DNA of 64,000 bases from Heterotrichella gracilis. Lineage: Eukaryota > Sar > Xanthophyceae > Tribonematales > Xanthonemataceae. The translations under genes were made by a program, and so were the position numbers. Under the pieces are notes generated by a model. It saw nothing but the letters and a program-made list of their open reading frames with translations, was not told where the DNA came from and did not search any database. Location: assembly GCA_032358255.1 (NCBI GenBank), contig JAULBX010031039.1:1-64000 (forward strand). Reading direction: 5' to 3'. Below, one piece after another: positions 1 through 12,400 of the stretch (its first letter is position 1; each line of letters opens with the position of its first letter).

Positions 1-860
1 GGGTTTGAACCTGATATACGCTGTACACTGGCACCACAGCCATCACGAAGTTCCAGTGCGCACCAGGTGAAAGAGGAATTCCCCTGGAATATCCTCTCCC
101 AGTTGCCCTTCCTCAGCATCCTGCAGATGGCGAATGGCTGAATCAGGCATAGCAAGCAGGCTAGTAATCAAGGCAGCTTGGATACTGAGATTGCCCACGC
201 ATGACCACACAAATGCGATCACCCCCCCACACCCCATCCCCCGATATCACAGCGCCATGCCCAACGGAGACAAAGAGGCAGGACACCACCAATCAGTTGT
301 GGTGGGTTGGGCACCCAGGGTTTGAACCTGATATACGCTATACACTGGCACCACAGCCATCACGAAGTTTCATATGCGCACCAGGTGAAAAGAGAATTCC
401 GCTGGAATTTCCTCTCCCAGTTGCCCTTCAGCATCCTGCAGATGGCGGAAGGCTGAATCAGGCATAGCAAGCGGGCTGTGAACCAAGGCAGCTGGAGTAC
501 TGAGATTGGCCACGCATGAGATTGCCCACGCATGACCACACAGGTGCGATCACCGCCCCCCTTTCCCCCCGTATCACAGCGCCATATCTAATGGAGGCAA
601 GAGGCTAAAACACCACAATTAAGCTTTTAACAAGGTGGGGTGGGCACCCATGGTTTAAAATCTGATACACTCTGGCCCCATTCCCATCATGAAGCTCCAA
701 ATGCGCACCAGGTGAAAAAGGTATTCTGCTGCAATTTCCTCTCCCAGTTGCACTTCCCCAGCATCCTGCGGATGGCCCAAGGCTGAATCAGGCATAGCAA
801 GCAGGCTGTGGATAAAGGCAGCTGGGATACTGAGTTTGCCCATGCATGCCCACACTATGC
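1..860. repeat. Three tandem copies of a ~320 bp repeat, cut by the window edge
   Basis: Copies begin near positions 1, 318 and 649. Each starts with a GTTTGAACCTGATATACG-type block and continues through the same landmarks: ATCACGAAG, GCACCAGGTGAAA, CTCCCAGTTGC, GCATCCTGC and GAATCAGGCATAGCAAGC. The third copy is the most diverged. The first lacks its left boundary, so the array probably continues outside the window. No coding function is seen; open frames across it are short and unlike known proteins. On the minus strand the start block contains a T-arm-like stem and loop (see findings). Confidence 0.85.
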
Positions 861-869
861 AACATAATC

Positions 870-3624
870 CTAATATATTAACACAGCACTACTTCTGTAT
901 AGGTTTCTTGCGTTCTCAGCCAACAAAATCTACAAAGGCCGCTTTAATTTTGTCAACGATTGTATGCTAATGCAGGTTAGACCTATCAGTAAAGCCTGGA
1001 CACTTACCTGATTGAGTGCCGGAAGATTTGCATCACCCAACTCCAACCAATCACCGCCTTGCTCGGCAGCACCACCACCACCAACAACTCCGTCGTGAGC
1101 TGCACCCCCCTGCACCATATGCTCACATTGGTCGCAATGTGGTATGTGTGCACTCATCGGCAAGTACAGGCATGGTGTAAAATTGCACCCTGCGCTTAAA
1201 GGGGCAGGCCAGCCGTGAGGTGAAAGGCAACCGTGGGACGCAAAATGGTACCCCACAACATGCCACATCAGCAGGGAGCTTTTGTGCACATGGTACCGGT
1301 ACATACTCTCAACTGCACGCGATAGCTGAAAGTGGGTGAGGATGTAACCAATTTTAGTAAAAAAGCAGGAATGGCGGTGCAGGTGTGAACCATAGCTGAC
1401 CTGAGTATTGGTCCCATATGGACATATAGGCTTTAGGGTTTTGTGCACAGCAAGGCCTTGATTTAGTGTATTGTGGGTGTTGGGCAAGGGGCAGCCACTG
1501 CCGCCCGCACCTGGTCGATAGGTCCTTCTCCCGATGGCTGCGTCACAGCACCATAGCTTGTGGTGGAGGAGGGAGACACGAAACCCCCAAAGGTACTGGA
1601 GTCTCGTGTCCTTGGCCCCTGCCCACTGTGACCACTGCCCAGCTGAGAATCTCCATCCGCTGCCTGGTATCCCTGACCTGCATCTCCATGATCTCCACTC
1701 AAGGCCTCTGCTTGCATCTCAACTGCGTGCCCTTCCCCTGCGTGCCCTTCATCCATTGCAACATTCTGACCTAGTTCTTCCTCCTCTTCCTCCTCTTCCT
1801 CATGTTCCTCATATTCCGGAAGCAATGCCTCAACATCCTGCACCCAAGCATGGCTGCATTCAAGCGGTGGCAACAGCTTGTGCACAGTCGAGCAACAAGC
1901 GTAGCTCATGCACCGGCCCCACACAAACCCATCTGTGAACTAGTATTCACCTATGCTGCGGTGTCAATGTACCAACCACACTCAGCCAGTGGGGTGGGTC
2001 AGCAGTCGCCAGTGCATAAGTTGATTGTGTACAACAGGAGGCATGAAGCACAACACATGGATAGGCCAAAGGTGGATTATGATACAGTCAATACTCCAGT
2101 ACCTGACCAAACGGCACACCATCATGACCGGCACCGGCACCACCACCACCATCACCGCCGCCTCCACCGCCTCCACCTCCACCTCCATTTCCACCTCCAC
2201 CGCCACCGCCGCCGCCACCACCACCGCCGCCGCCGGCAGCAGCCTGCACCCCGCCACACATTGGTAATCAATCAGTACCGGAATGCCTTGCTTTACACAA
2301 ATGGCAGCGTAAAAATCACTGGTGCATATATGGTATGTGCAGGGCCTGCAGTGCCGGGTGGTGGTGCGCAAGCATATACAGCATGCTGCTAATTTGGGTG
2401 TATTGCTGGAATCGCTGGAATAAATATATGTACTATCGACCGCATTGTCACACACTCCCCAGGCACAGAAAAGTATTGCCTGCCACCATGCGCTAGTGGG
2501 GGCAACACAGCAAGTGCACGAACTCAACAACACAGCGGATTTGAAGGTTTATACTGATCTGCAGAGCAGGCTTGCTGAGGCAACTTGGACACTAGGCGTG
2601 CAATAGGGATGGGGACCAACAGATGGATGCGCCAGCTGTGTGGCGCCATGGCTTGCCAGGGCCACGCTTAAGTTGCAATGGTACCACTCTTTACAACCCA
2701 GAAGGAGGTGCGCACCTGCAACGCACTGTAGTATGCCTGAATGACCTGGATTGGAGGGATGCAGTGCATTGCAATGGCTGCACGTGCGGCAGCCAGCCGC
2801 GCCTCTGGATTCCTTTCGCATGTATGCCGCTCAAGCGCAGTGCCCAGTGAGCGTGCTGTGCCAACTGACAGCCCGCACCCCACACAGTAGCACACATATC
2901 TCTTGCCAATGTACACGCTCGTCTTGAAGTCAGCAATGTTGTCGACGATGACTATCCGCGTGTAGTCTTCAAGAACAACTTGAGGAACAGGGTCCCGGGC
3001 AACAAGAGGCCACCAAGCATGAGACCATTCTGCTGGTGACGTGAAGCTGGCAGGCTCGAGGATTGCGGCCTGCGGGTGCAGCGGGCAGTTAATGTTGCAG
3101 CGACAGAGAAACGAAGTGCACATGGCTTCACAACTTTAAGTTAATAAAAGGGCATGCAGACATCAAGGTTTGCTACATACGAGCTACGCAAGCTGGACAC
3201 CCACACAGCTGATTGCAGTGGGCAAGGCGCAGGACGGTAGGCTGTTGCGTATGTGCTCTTTTAACTTGCTGGCACTACCCACCTGTGCCACGGGGCCATC
3301 AGAGCGCACATTCAGCGGTAGCTGTCCACAGGTGGCCACAGCCAGGGCAAGGCTGGGGTTGCAGCGCCTATTGGGCCCGGGAGTTGCTTGCCAGTGGGCC
3401 AGCAGCCTGAGCTTATCGTCATGATAAAACTTCAGGCCGCAGCAGAGGCAGTAGCGCCGCCTCCAGTGGCCTTTCTGGGTTGGCTGGGTGCCCAGCATTG
3501 GAGGGAAGAGGGCGAAGATGAGGTGCAGCCAGTTGTCTTCGTTGTCAAGGAACCACTGTGGGAGGTGCTTGTGCACATCGGTCACTGGCTGGCCAGCGTC
3601 AAAGAGGGCAGCCATGCTGCACAC
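870..3624 (-). CDS. Unrecognised gene with two related Cys/His motifs and a glycine-rich region (partial model)
   Basis: I do not recognise the family. Two exons are well supported: 3624-3283, from an ATG to a GTGGGT donor, and 3069-2716, from a TGCACCCGCAG acceptor to a GTGCGC donor. Both join in phase 0 and encode about 230 residues. Each holds a C-x2-C-G-L motif (CLCCGLKF; CVGCGL) followed by a spaced His and Cys and an N-P, so the two look like copies of one small possibly metal-binding unit. Further coding-like segments on the same strand are a Gly-rich stretch (2245-2112, donor GTACTG), a very acidic Glu/Gly/His-rich stretch (about 1920-1512), a segment with HCDQC ending at 1008 (donor GTAAGT) and a possible last exon 929-870 ending in TAG. 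The joins between 2716 and 1008 are unresolved, and coding-like sequence at 4020-4450 may be upstream exons. This could be a host zinc-binding protein or a remnant of a transposon gene. Confidence 0.42.
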
Positions 3625-6437
3625 ACAGGACTGGTGTCAGGGGTCAAGTGCTGCTACCTCTGGCAAGCGGAGTGTGCAGAGGAGGGAGACTGACAAGGAT
3701 CACCAGGGGGCAGGGAGACTAACACTGCACCACGGTCAGGCAGCTGAGGTTCAAGGCGTGATGGATGGGCTCATACAGGACTATGGTTTGCAACAAACTA
3801 GTAATAACCCAACGCCTAGGTGCAGCGAAAATTACGCCACCTATGTACAGGCTGTGAGGTGCACAGTGGCGTTGATGTGGAAATCCTCACCTTGAGATGT
3901 GCTTCACTGTCTATGCTATCATGTGTTAGATGCGGACGGGCTCCAAGACCTGCCTGGGTCTTGCCTGGCAGTGGGCTCCAGTGGTTTCGACTGACTGTAC
4001 TTAGCAGCGCCTGAACGCTCACCGAGGAGTGGATACTGGCGTGTGGGCAAACAAGATAGGGATACCCAGCACGCAGGAACAAATTCAACTGCTGGGAGTG
4101 CCGCAACCCGGAGCAGAAGAAATTTAAATACTTTTCAAGGCGAATAGTGCGTAATAACAAGGGACAGACAGTTCATCTGTTGTAATGATATCTCCGACAT
4201 GCCGCAAGGGAAGCAGGGCACAATGCTGGCAAACGTACGCAAGGAAGTTATTGGAGTTCACAACTTGCACCAGAAAAAGCAGTAGGAAAGCGCATGGTTT
4301 GAACCGCCTGACTGAACCGCTCCAGTTGCTAACAAACACACGGGTGCAACCCAGTTGGATGCATGCACCGATTACTTGGCGAACAGAGCTGATCCATTTC
4401 ACGGCTTGCCCAAAGGGACAGCACGGCAGGCGCGCTGTTTTCTTAACATTGCCCACAAGTAGACAGGATCAGCTACAGCCTGTCGGCAGAACAGAATGAT
4501 GGCCAGTGCAGAGCCATGCAGGTGCCGGCACAAACTGGCGTTGTCACCTCCTCGTTATTTTATCACTCTTTGACTCCCTTGAGGGTAATTGCAGATATCT
4601 TAATTCGGCATATGTTGTCCGTTATGCTGCAGCCCCAGCGAACTAGTTAGAATCCTCTGGTCCACTATGATAAAGGCTCCCAAAAGGAGGGGATGGCAGT
4701 GTTGGCTAAACTAGGCCTAGGCAAGTCTAGTGGTTGGTTGCATGGTGGAGAACCAACGAAGAACACAGACTAGGGTCTGCTCACAGACGTATACCAGTGG
4801 AGCCAGCCAGCATACCAACAGCAAGATTCACAGTGGGTACAGCTTGGGTTCTATGAAGGCTTTGTGGAAACCCCTTGGTGCCGGGCAGGACACTGTAGCA
4901 AGGGGTTTGTTAGCACCCGCTGGGTGGACCATACCCTTGCTCACCAGCACCACCACGACACGGGAGGGGTAAGGGGAGGTAGCTGGTGAGGTAAGGACCC
5001 ATGCTGGCCACTGTGTGGGGGTGACAGGTGGTGTGGGCCACGCACTGCCACTGGGGGCCTCATTGGTGGTAGGAGGGGCGGCAGTGTTGGCTGCACCTAG
5101 GCAAGGCTGGTGGGTGGTTGCATATCGAGGCCGATGACAGCAAACAGTGGGTATAGTGTGTAACAAACCACTGGTCACGGCATGCGGGAAATGATGGTAG
5201 CCTGTGCCTTGTCACTGTGACTCTTTAGGCTGAAATTGAGGCTGCAAGCTGCAACACGGACAGTACCAGTAGCCGGAGACACACATTCACAAAGCTTCAC
5301 ACTTGCCTGCTGCCTGGCACATGTTTACCGTGTCACACCTTGCCGGGGGGTTGCGGGTGGGGGGGAGTCATATGCATGCATATAGGACTCATGTGGAAGA
5401 ATTCAGCGCTGTGTGGTGCTGTCTGTATTTCTAAAATTATGGGTTGGCAGTTTGTTCAACTTGGAAATACAGTGTCACACTGTCAGTGTGCTCGCGGCGT
5501 TCTATTCGTTATCAGTTATCTTTCGCATTCAATTCTATTTAATTCATTCAAAACTTGGTGATTTAGTGGTAGCTATACGCCCCCAATGCATGCATGTACA
5601 CAGGTTGAAACGAGCAAACAGGTCTACAACGTGCAGTATTTCACAAAGCGGGCATCTCGTGGGTCAACATAGTAGAGCACGAGTGTTTTACTGTTGGCAA
5701 ACCTCAAAGTTGCGACACCAACTTCAGTTGGGCCCCATTTTGAGCCTCAAGTTAGGTGTGCACGAAACGAATGGGTACTGTTACAAGATGACGAAGGGGT
5801 TGTTGACACCTCTTTAGTTTGATGCTTTTACAACTTTGATTGAGACCAGCAGGGTGCGGTGCTGGATACCTGTACACTGTACAGCTCAATCGCGATGGCC
5901 GGACACTGGCATGGCATGGAAATGGCATGGCTTGGCAACAGGGATACTTTTGCCTTCGCCAATCTGGCCCGGCTCCAGAGGCCCGGTCCGGCACGGCAGG
6001 GGTTTAGGGTTTCATACAACCCTACAAGGGTTTTCAAAATAGTGGCACGCCCGGGCACGCTCGTGGCGCAGCTCGCCCATGTGCACAGATATGTTCCACA
6101 TGACTGGTATATATATCGCTTCGCCGCGGTCTGTACTTATTTCTATCGCTCGGGTGCAACACTGTCGTCTCTGCAACCTGCACTTTGCCCGTGACACGCT
6201 GTGGTCCCTCTCAACAGGTGCGCTCTGACCATGTGACTCAGGGTCCGGAGGTGCCTGTTGCTGCCATTTCGTTGAATAACGATGTGACTGCATGCATGAC
6301 AGTGCTACAGCCTTGCTATGCACACTGCCACCTATGCTGGACATAACCACTTCGCTTACAGTTGTGTTCCCTTTCCCAGGTAGCCTGCGCTCGCCTTCGC
6401 AAGGAGGTGGTGTCTGCTCACAACCAGTCCGACCGCG
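3625..6437. other. Non-coding or unresolved stretch upstream of the dynamin-like gene
   Basis: No gene is supported with confidence. Minus-strand open segments at about 4450-4130 and 4150-4023 are coding-like, the second ending at a GTGAGC donor, and may be 5' exons of the unknown gene to the left. An imperfect direct repeat links about 4690-4850 and 5070-5170; the shared blocks are GGCAGTGTTGGCT, CCTAGGCAAG and GGTTGCAT. A TATA-like run lies at 6108-6116, about 320 bp before the dynamin start, and a possible 5'-leader intron acceptor (TTTCCCAG) ends at 6379. Confidence 0.5.
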
Positions 6438-9400
6438 ATGGATACGGACTCGGCAAGGTATTCTGCTCTGCGAGAGAAGGTGGATGCATTGCTGAAAGGC
6501 GTGGCCACCTATCTGGTGGACCTTGTCGAGGGCTCACCCAGCACCGGTGCCCCAGGCCTGGGCGTGCAGCGCCAGGCGGACACCCTGCTGGGACGCTTGT
6601 TTGTCTACATAGGGCCTAGACACAAGGCCCTGAAGGAGGGGCACGGCAACGAGAAGCTCGAAATGGCTGTCCTTGCGCTGACCAAAGCAGGTAGGCAGCG
6701 GGAGTAGTGGTTTGTCGTATGTGCGGTGTGCTGTCATGGCGGGAGGCGAGGCACGCCAAGTGCAGCTTGTCAAGTTGAGTCCGACTTATAAGCCCAAGAC
6801 TTTGGGTTTCTGCCATGGAATTTACGCGTTCACCTTTTTCTGTTGTGCTGGTAGAACGTACACACGTTGGTGGCTTGCAGTGTTCTTGAACTAGGACTTG
6901 TCCCCATTGCCTTCCCGGGTGCCGACGTTCGCCAGTTGTCGCACAGCTTATCCCTTGCTTTCTTCTTGTCACTCTACGGTAGAGTCTACCTCAACGATGC
7001 TAGCGCACTTCCTCGACGGGAGTAATCACTGTTAGCTGCTTGCTGTTGTTGTTGTTTCTCGAGGATCCCATTGGCTGCACATGTGCACATGCTGGGCAGT
7101 GCTTGCACTTTGAAACAGCACTCCACTATCCGGCCAGTGGCTATTTGCAGTTTTTCTCATTTACACACTCCTCCTTTTTGCAGCCATTCTATCCATGCAG
7201 CTCAACCAACAAAATGCCTTGTCTGTCTCACATCCACACATTGTATGTAGCCTTTCTCACAGGAGATCAACCCCTGACCCGCTGTGCGCCTTCACGGCTA
7301 AGTATGCTGAAATCCTGCAAAGTGGTTATGGCATATAAAAGTACGAGCACTGGACTCACCGACCCATGGGTGTCCACTCTGCAGGCAAAACCACCCTCAT
7401 CAACGCTGTCGTTGGCGGCAACTACCTGCCAGTCAACAACGTCCCAGAAACCGCACGAATCATCAGAATCGTGCCTGCTACTGACCCCAAGGCAGAGCCG
7501 CGCCTGGTTGACGCCGCTGGGGACGACATTGTGGCTGGTGAGGAGGCCATCTGCGCCCATCTGCGCCACCTCAATGGCAAAGAGCGCGGCGGAGGCGCGG
7601 AGTGCGAGGATCTGCTGTTCCTGCACGTGCCAGTGGAGGCGCTGGCAAACAAGGTGGCGGTGGGCGACGTCACCATCAACATCCTGGATACCCCTGGTGG
7701 GTCCATGACTTGCCAGACATGCAGCCCCAAGCCGCCCCCATGCCATTCCGTGATAGTCTGAAACCTTGGGTTTGTTGTTTTGTTTTTGCATATGGTTGCC
7801 ACATTGAAAAAAGCTGTGTTGTTTTTTACTGCGGCGTTAGCAGAACCTGGTAGGTGTTTGAGGAAAACAACAACCCAGCTAGGTAATGTGCACAGATCAT
7901 CCAGATGTGTTTTGTGCATCCCACCACACAGCACATGTGTCCACCTGTACTATCCTGACCACCGCCGACAGGACACAGTGTGTATTGCACTCCACCCGCT
8001 GGCTTGAACACGACTCCCCATCACCCGCCCGCCACCCTCGCAGGTCCCAATGAGGCTGGCGAGCCGCGCCTGCGTGCGAAGGTGGAGCGGGTGCTGGACA
8101 GTGTTGATGCAGTGGTATACCTGCTGGATTACAGGTATATAAGGCCACATGGGGCAACAGCGTGGAACTTGCTGGGTTGTTAACGCTTTAAGCTTGCAAA
8201 CTAAGAAGAAAAAAGTAGGCTGGTGCTTCCTTGGCAAGTGCCGCTCTGCTTGTAAACTAAGCTTTAGACAGAACACATAATATGTATCTGTAAATGCCCT
8301 TCCCTTCGCACTGATCAGTTACCTAAGGAAGTTACATGCATTTGCAATGTAGCTGAAGCTAGAGGCTTGCTCGCTCTGCACATGTGCGCCAAGCTGTTGG
8401 GTATACGGCATTTGAATTGTTGTACCTCATACTGAACTCCGAGTTTGCTTGCCTGCAGCAAGCTCAAGACCCAAGAGGAGGCAGACGTCCTGCACAGCCT
8501 GAAGAACAGAAACCCGCAGCTGTTGGCGCGCCTCAGCCAGAGGCTGTTCTTCGTGGTCAACAAGGTAGGGGATAAATGTTTACCCTATAGTAGCTTGATT
8601 GTGCTTTTGAAAGCGGCGCCGGCGGACGGTGGTGATCGCATCTAAAAATATGTTCAAACGATTTTTAGGGCAGTTTGTACTGATGGCATCCTCATACAAT
8701 GCATCCCTGGGACTGTGTTTGAATATTTTATCCACAGTAGCCCCAAAGATACGCCCCCCTGACTCCCGTGGCAGAGCTGCTTATCATATATGATTAGGGT
8801 TGCGCGAATGCGTATAAATTCGTCTCACATACCCCGTATATACCCGTATATACTCATTAATAAAGCGTATATGGTTGGCTTTCAACTCATCTGAACCTGC
8901 ACAGCCTACTGTAATAGGTGCATGGACTCCATTAACCCTCTGAAATGCCCAGCTGCACAAGGGCATGCACCGTAGTTGCTCAACCAGCATAAAAGCAGTC
9001 AAAAGTCCACAAAATGAAACAATTTGTCATTAATTGTATTTACGACTCATGCTCATGACTCATACTCAATACACATACATATGACTCAGCTCGACGTTTT
9101 GCGTTCGGAACAAATGCGTCTAGCTGTCAGATGCGTCGGAACGTTCGTACGGAGCCTTCTAGTTCTCAACAGGGTGTCTCTAGCGTTCGAAAACGGCCGT
9201 AAGAGGTGCATGCATGCACATGCACATATACGTATATTGCAGCGGCATTTGCACATGTACGGCGCATATACGCGTATATACGTATAAACGGTATACGGGC
9301 GTATATACGGTATACGCAACACTATATATGATATATGATGAAGAAAGGGAATTAATGAGAGGTGTAGCCTGTCATGATTTTGAGGGTTTTTAAATTAACA

Positions 9401-12400
9401 AGGGTTGGCCAACGGGAGAGTGAGAATGGATGAAGGTAGACCTGGTGGGTGGCATGTTGTTCAAAATAAGTAAATGGGTGTGTCAAATCTTGAGCACCCC
9501 TGAACGCAGGGCTCAGAAACTAAACGCTCGTACCGGTAACAACTGAAATACCTACACATTACTATAGTTATCAGTTGTCCGTCCTCCCAGTTTAATTTAA
9601 GCAGCCAATAGTCTGCCCATTCGTTACGTAGCCTCATCTTTCCAAATCCATCCTTCCTCCATCCCATCACCCCCTGCTTACAACCAGCAGGGCCATGCTC
9701 ATGGGTCAAGCCTCCCGCCCACCACCCACCACCACAACCCCACCACCACCACCCACCACCCTCCCCCACCCTGCATCACGTACTACTTGTGTACCCTGAT
9801 CCCCTTCCGCAGGTTGATCTGATGGCCATCAGCGAGGGCATGGGCACAGATGCCACCCGGGAGTACGTGGCGGATCTGGTGACCAGGCAGGTGGACATGG
9901 AGGGGTTCCGCCTGCGGCCGGAGCAGGTAGGGTGCGGTGGTGATGGGCTATACAGCCATATGGTGAAAGAGTTCAGGGAATTTTGCGCTACAAGTAGAGT
10001 TGGGGTATGAGGCGGCTGATAAAAGGCAAAAGTGGTAATAAACCCCTGCTATCCCCAGTGCTAGACTCAGCAGCCACACTCCCTGTCCGACAGTATATCA
10101 ACCCCGATACTGCCACACGTTAATCTAGACATGCATGCCCCTTACTTTGCTTAACCAGATACGTTTAAATGCACCCAATGCTGCTGCCATGCCCCGACCC
10201 ACTCCAAACCCTGGCATTCACTGTAGCCCTTTTCAAATATTCATCAGGTCATAAACGGTTTATTAAACCCCACCTTCAACCTTGTCCGCACCCACTTAAA
10301 TATTGCAGCATGCATGTGACTTTACAACCTCAGGCCATGTATAGTCAAAGGCACCAAACCTAATCAAACCCACCCACCGTTCCTGCAGGTCCTGCTGGTC
10401 TCTGCACAAGAGGCTCTCCTGGCCCGCCTGGTGCAGTCAAGCAGGGCTGACCGTGCCCATTGCGACCGCTTTGCAGCCATCGCACTGGGTAAGGCTGCGG
10501 GTAGAGAAGGAAAAAGCGTGGAGGAGCTGATGCCACACGCACAGGGGATGCTGGACAGCAGCGGGGTGCGTTAATGGGGTCCCGGGGTGGTGGTGGTGCT
10601 CATGCAGACTGGGGTGCACGAGCCTGGTATTTCATGGTTCTTGCTCAGTGAAGCAACAGGTGCTTTGTTCCAAGGGGAGCGGGGTCAGTGGGAGTAGGGG
10701 GTTTCCTTTTTTATTGGTGTGGAAACAGAAACCCAACCCCGCAGCTCTCCCCTGCACTGATACTGGTTCAAGAGCATGAAATTTGCATGCACTCCTTCCT
10801 GCACAACACCGCCTTCAAGGTAATTCCTTTGCTCAAGCAGAACCTTAACCTAGGGTCTGTGCCTCCCCCTGAAGGTCCCGGAGCTTGAGTCCCGCATCCT
10901 TTCCTACCTGTATACAAACAGCGGGGTGCTTAAGCTGGTGGCCACGCTGGATGGCATGAGGGGCATGCTGAAAGAGGTGAGGAACACACTGCGGTAACTC
11001 TTAGGATAGGTACCATTGAAAATCATGCTGACTAGAATATGGTTTTTATAAATCATGTAAAGCAGGGTATTTCCCCAGGACTGGTACCGTGGAAACTGTG
11101 ATCTGACTTTCGGGGGAATGTTATGAGTATCATATATGACTTGGTTTAGACGTGACAGACTTGACATAGGTGAGGGGTAAAGCATGGTAGAACATAAGAG
11201 AACAGTCCTAAGATGGCATGTGATCCTGTCTGCAAAGCTACACCTGAGGAGTGTTGCAAATTTCAAATCAACATATGTCGATCCAGAATACTCGGCACAA
11301 CACCAATCGATGCTCCATTTCCCGCCCTTTTAATACAACATGCACTCCGCCTCACAACTCCCCTTCCCTTCTCACACCCCTGCCACCAATACTCCCAGGC
11401 CAAGAACATGCAGCGCGTGACCTTTACCTGCCTGCATGCTGACGTGGACAGCCTCCAGCGCGACGCCCATCGCCTGGCCAAGGAGCTGGATACGGTGATG
11501 GGTGGGTTCAATGAGGTGCAGAAGGTTGGGGAGATGGTGATGACGCAGGTGGTGGAGGAGGTGAGTGGGTTGGAGGGGACGTATGGATGGTGGATGTGGG
11601 TCTATGCAACCGTGGGGGATAGTAAGGCCGGTTGTGCAGGTGTAAGTGAAGGTGCGGGTTGAAGGCTTAGGGTTTGTTAGTTGGTTGCATGCATTCCAGC
11701 AATACAGCCAGATTGGCAGTCATGATTGCACATGCTGCGCCTAGCATTTCTATCCTGGCACTGTTTGAACCATTCTAATGATCCCACGCGATTTGAGGTC
11801 CTGCTGAAGAAGGTCGCTCCTGTGGCCCTTGGCTTACCTACCCCTTTTGCCGCCTTACCCTAACAAACACCAGCATCTGGTAGATGTTCTATATGTCCCA
11901 AACAGCTTAGCTTAATGTCCCTGAGTCTATCACTTATGCTTTGTTGTCCACACATATTAAGCTGCTATAATGGCATTTCAAGAAACTTCTTTAGCTTTTT
12001 TGGTAGTAAATGTGGGGCCAATGTGGCTCCATTAATTCACAGTTTATTTAGTAAGCGGGGTGACTTTTTCAAGCACCCCCAACAGTCTTCTGAGCCTGGG
12101 TTGGCTCCCTGAATGTGACTGTCAAATAAATCTTGTAATCTTGTATTAAGGAGATAACATATTGGGGTGTGTGCCAACCTTGAAACGCCACACAGAGGTC
12201 TTCAATTTTTTACTTTTATTAGTTTTTGCTTCTACATGGATCTTGGTCTTAGGGACGTCAAGCAATAAGCCCCACCTTTGGAAAGTTTGCAGAAACTCTA
12301 GAAAGTGCTGTTGTCACCTTCAACTGAGATCCACAAACCAGGGTGATGTCATCTGCATACATATTATAATAAGCTGTGCTGCAGATTACCCTTAACAGTA

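Noticed and set aside
6380-6460. Coding exon reading ARLRKEVVSAHNQSD upstream of the dynamin start
   Set aside because: It is out of frame with the ATG at 6438 and no splice would link it to the GTPase domain; more likely leader sequence.
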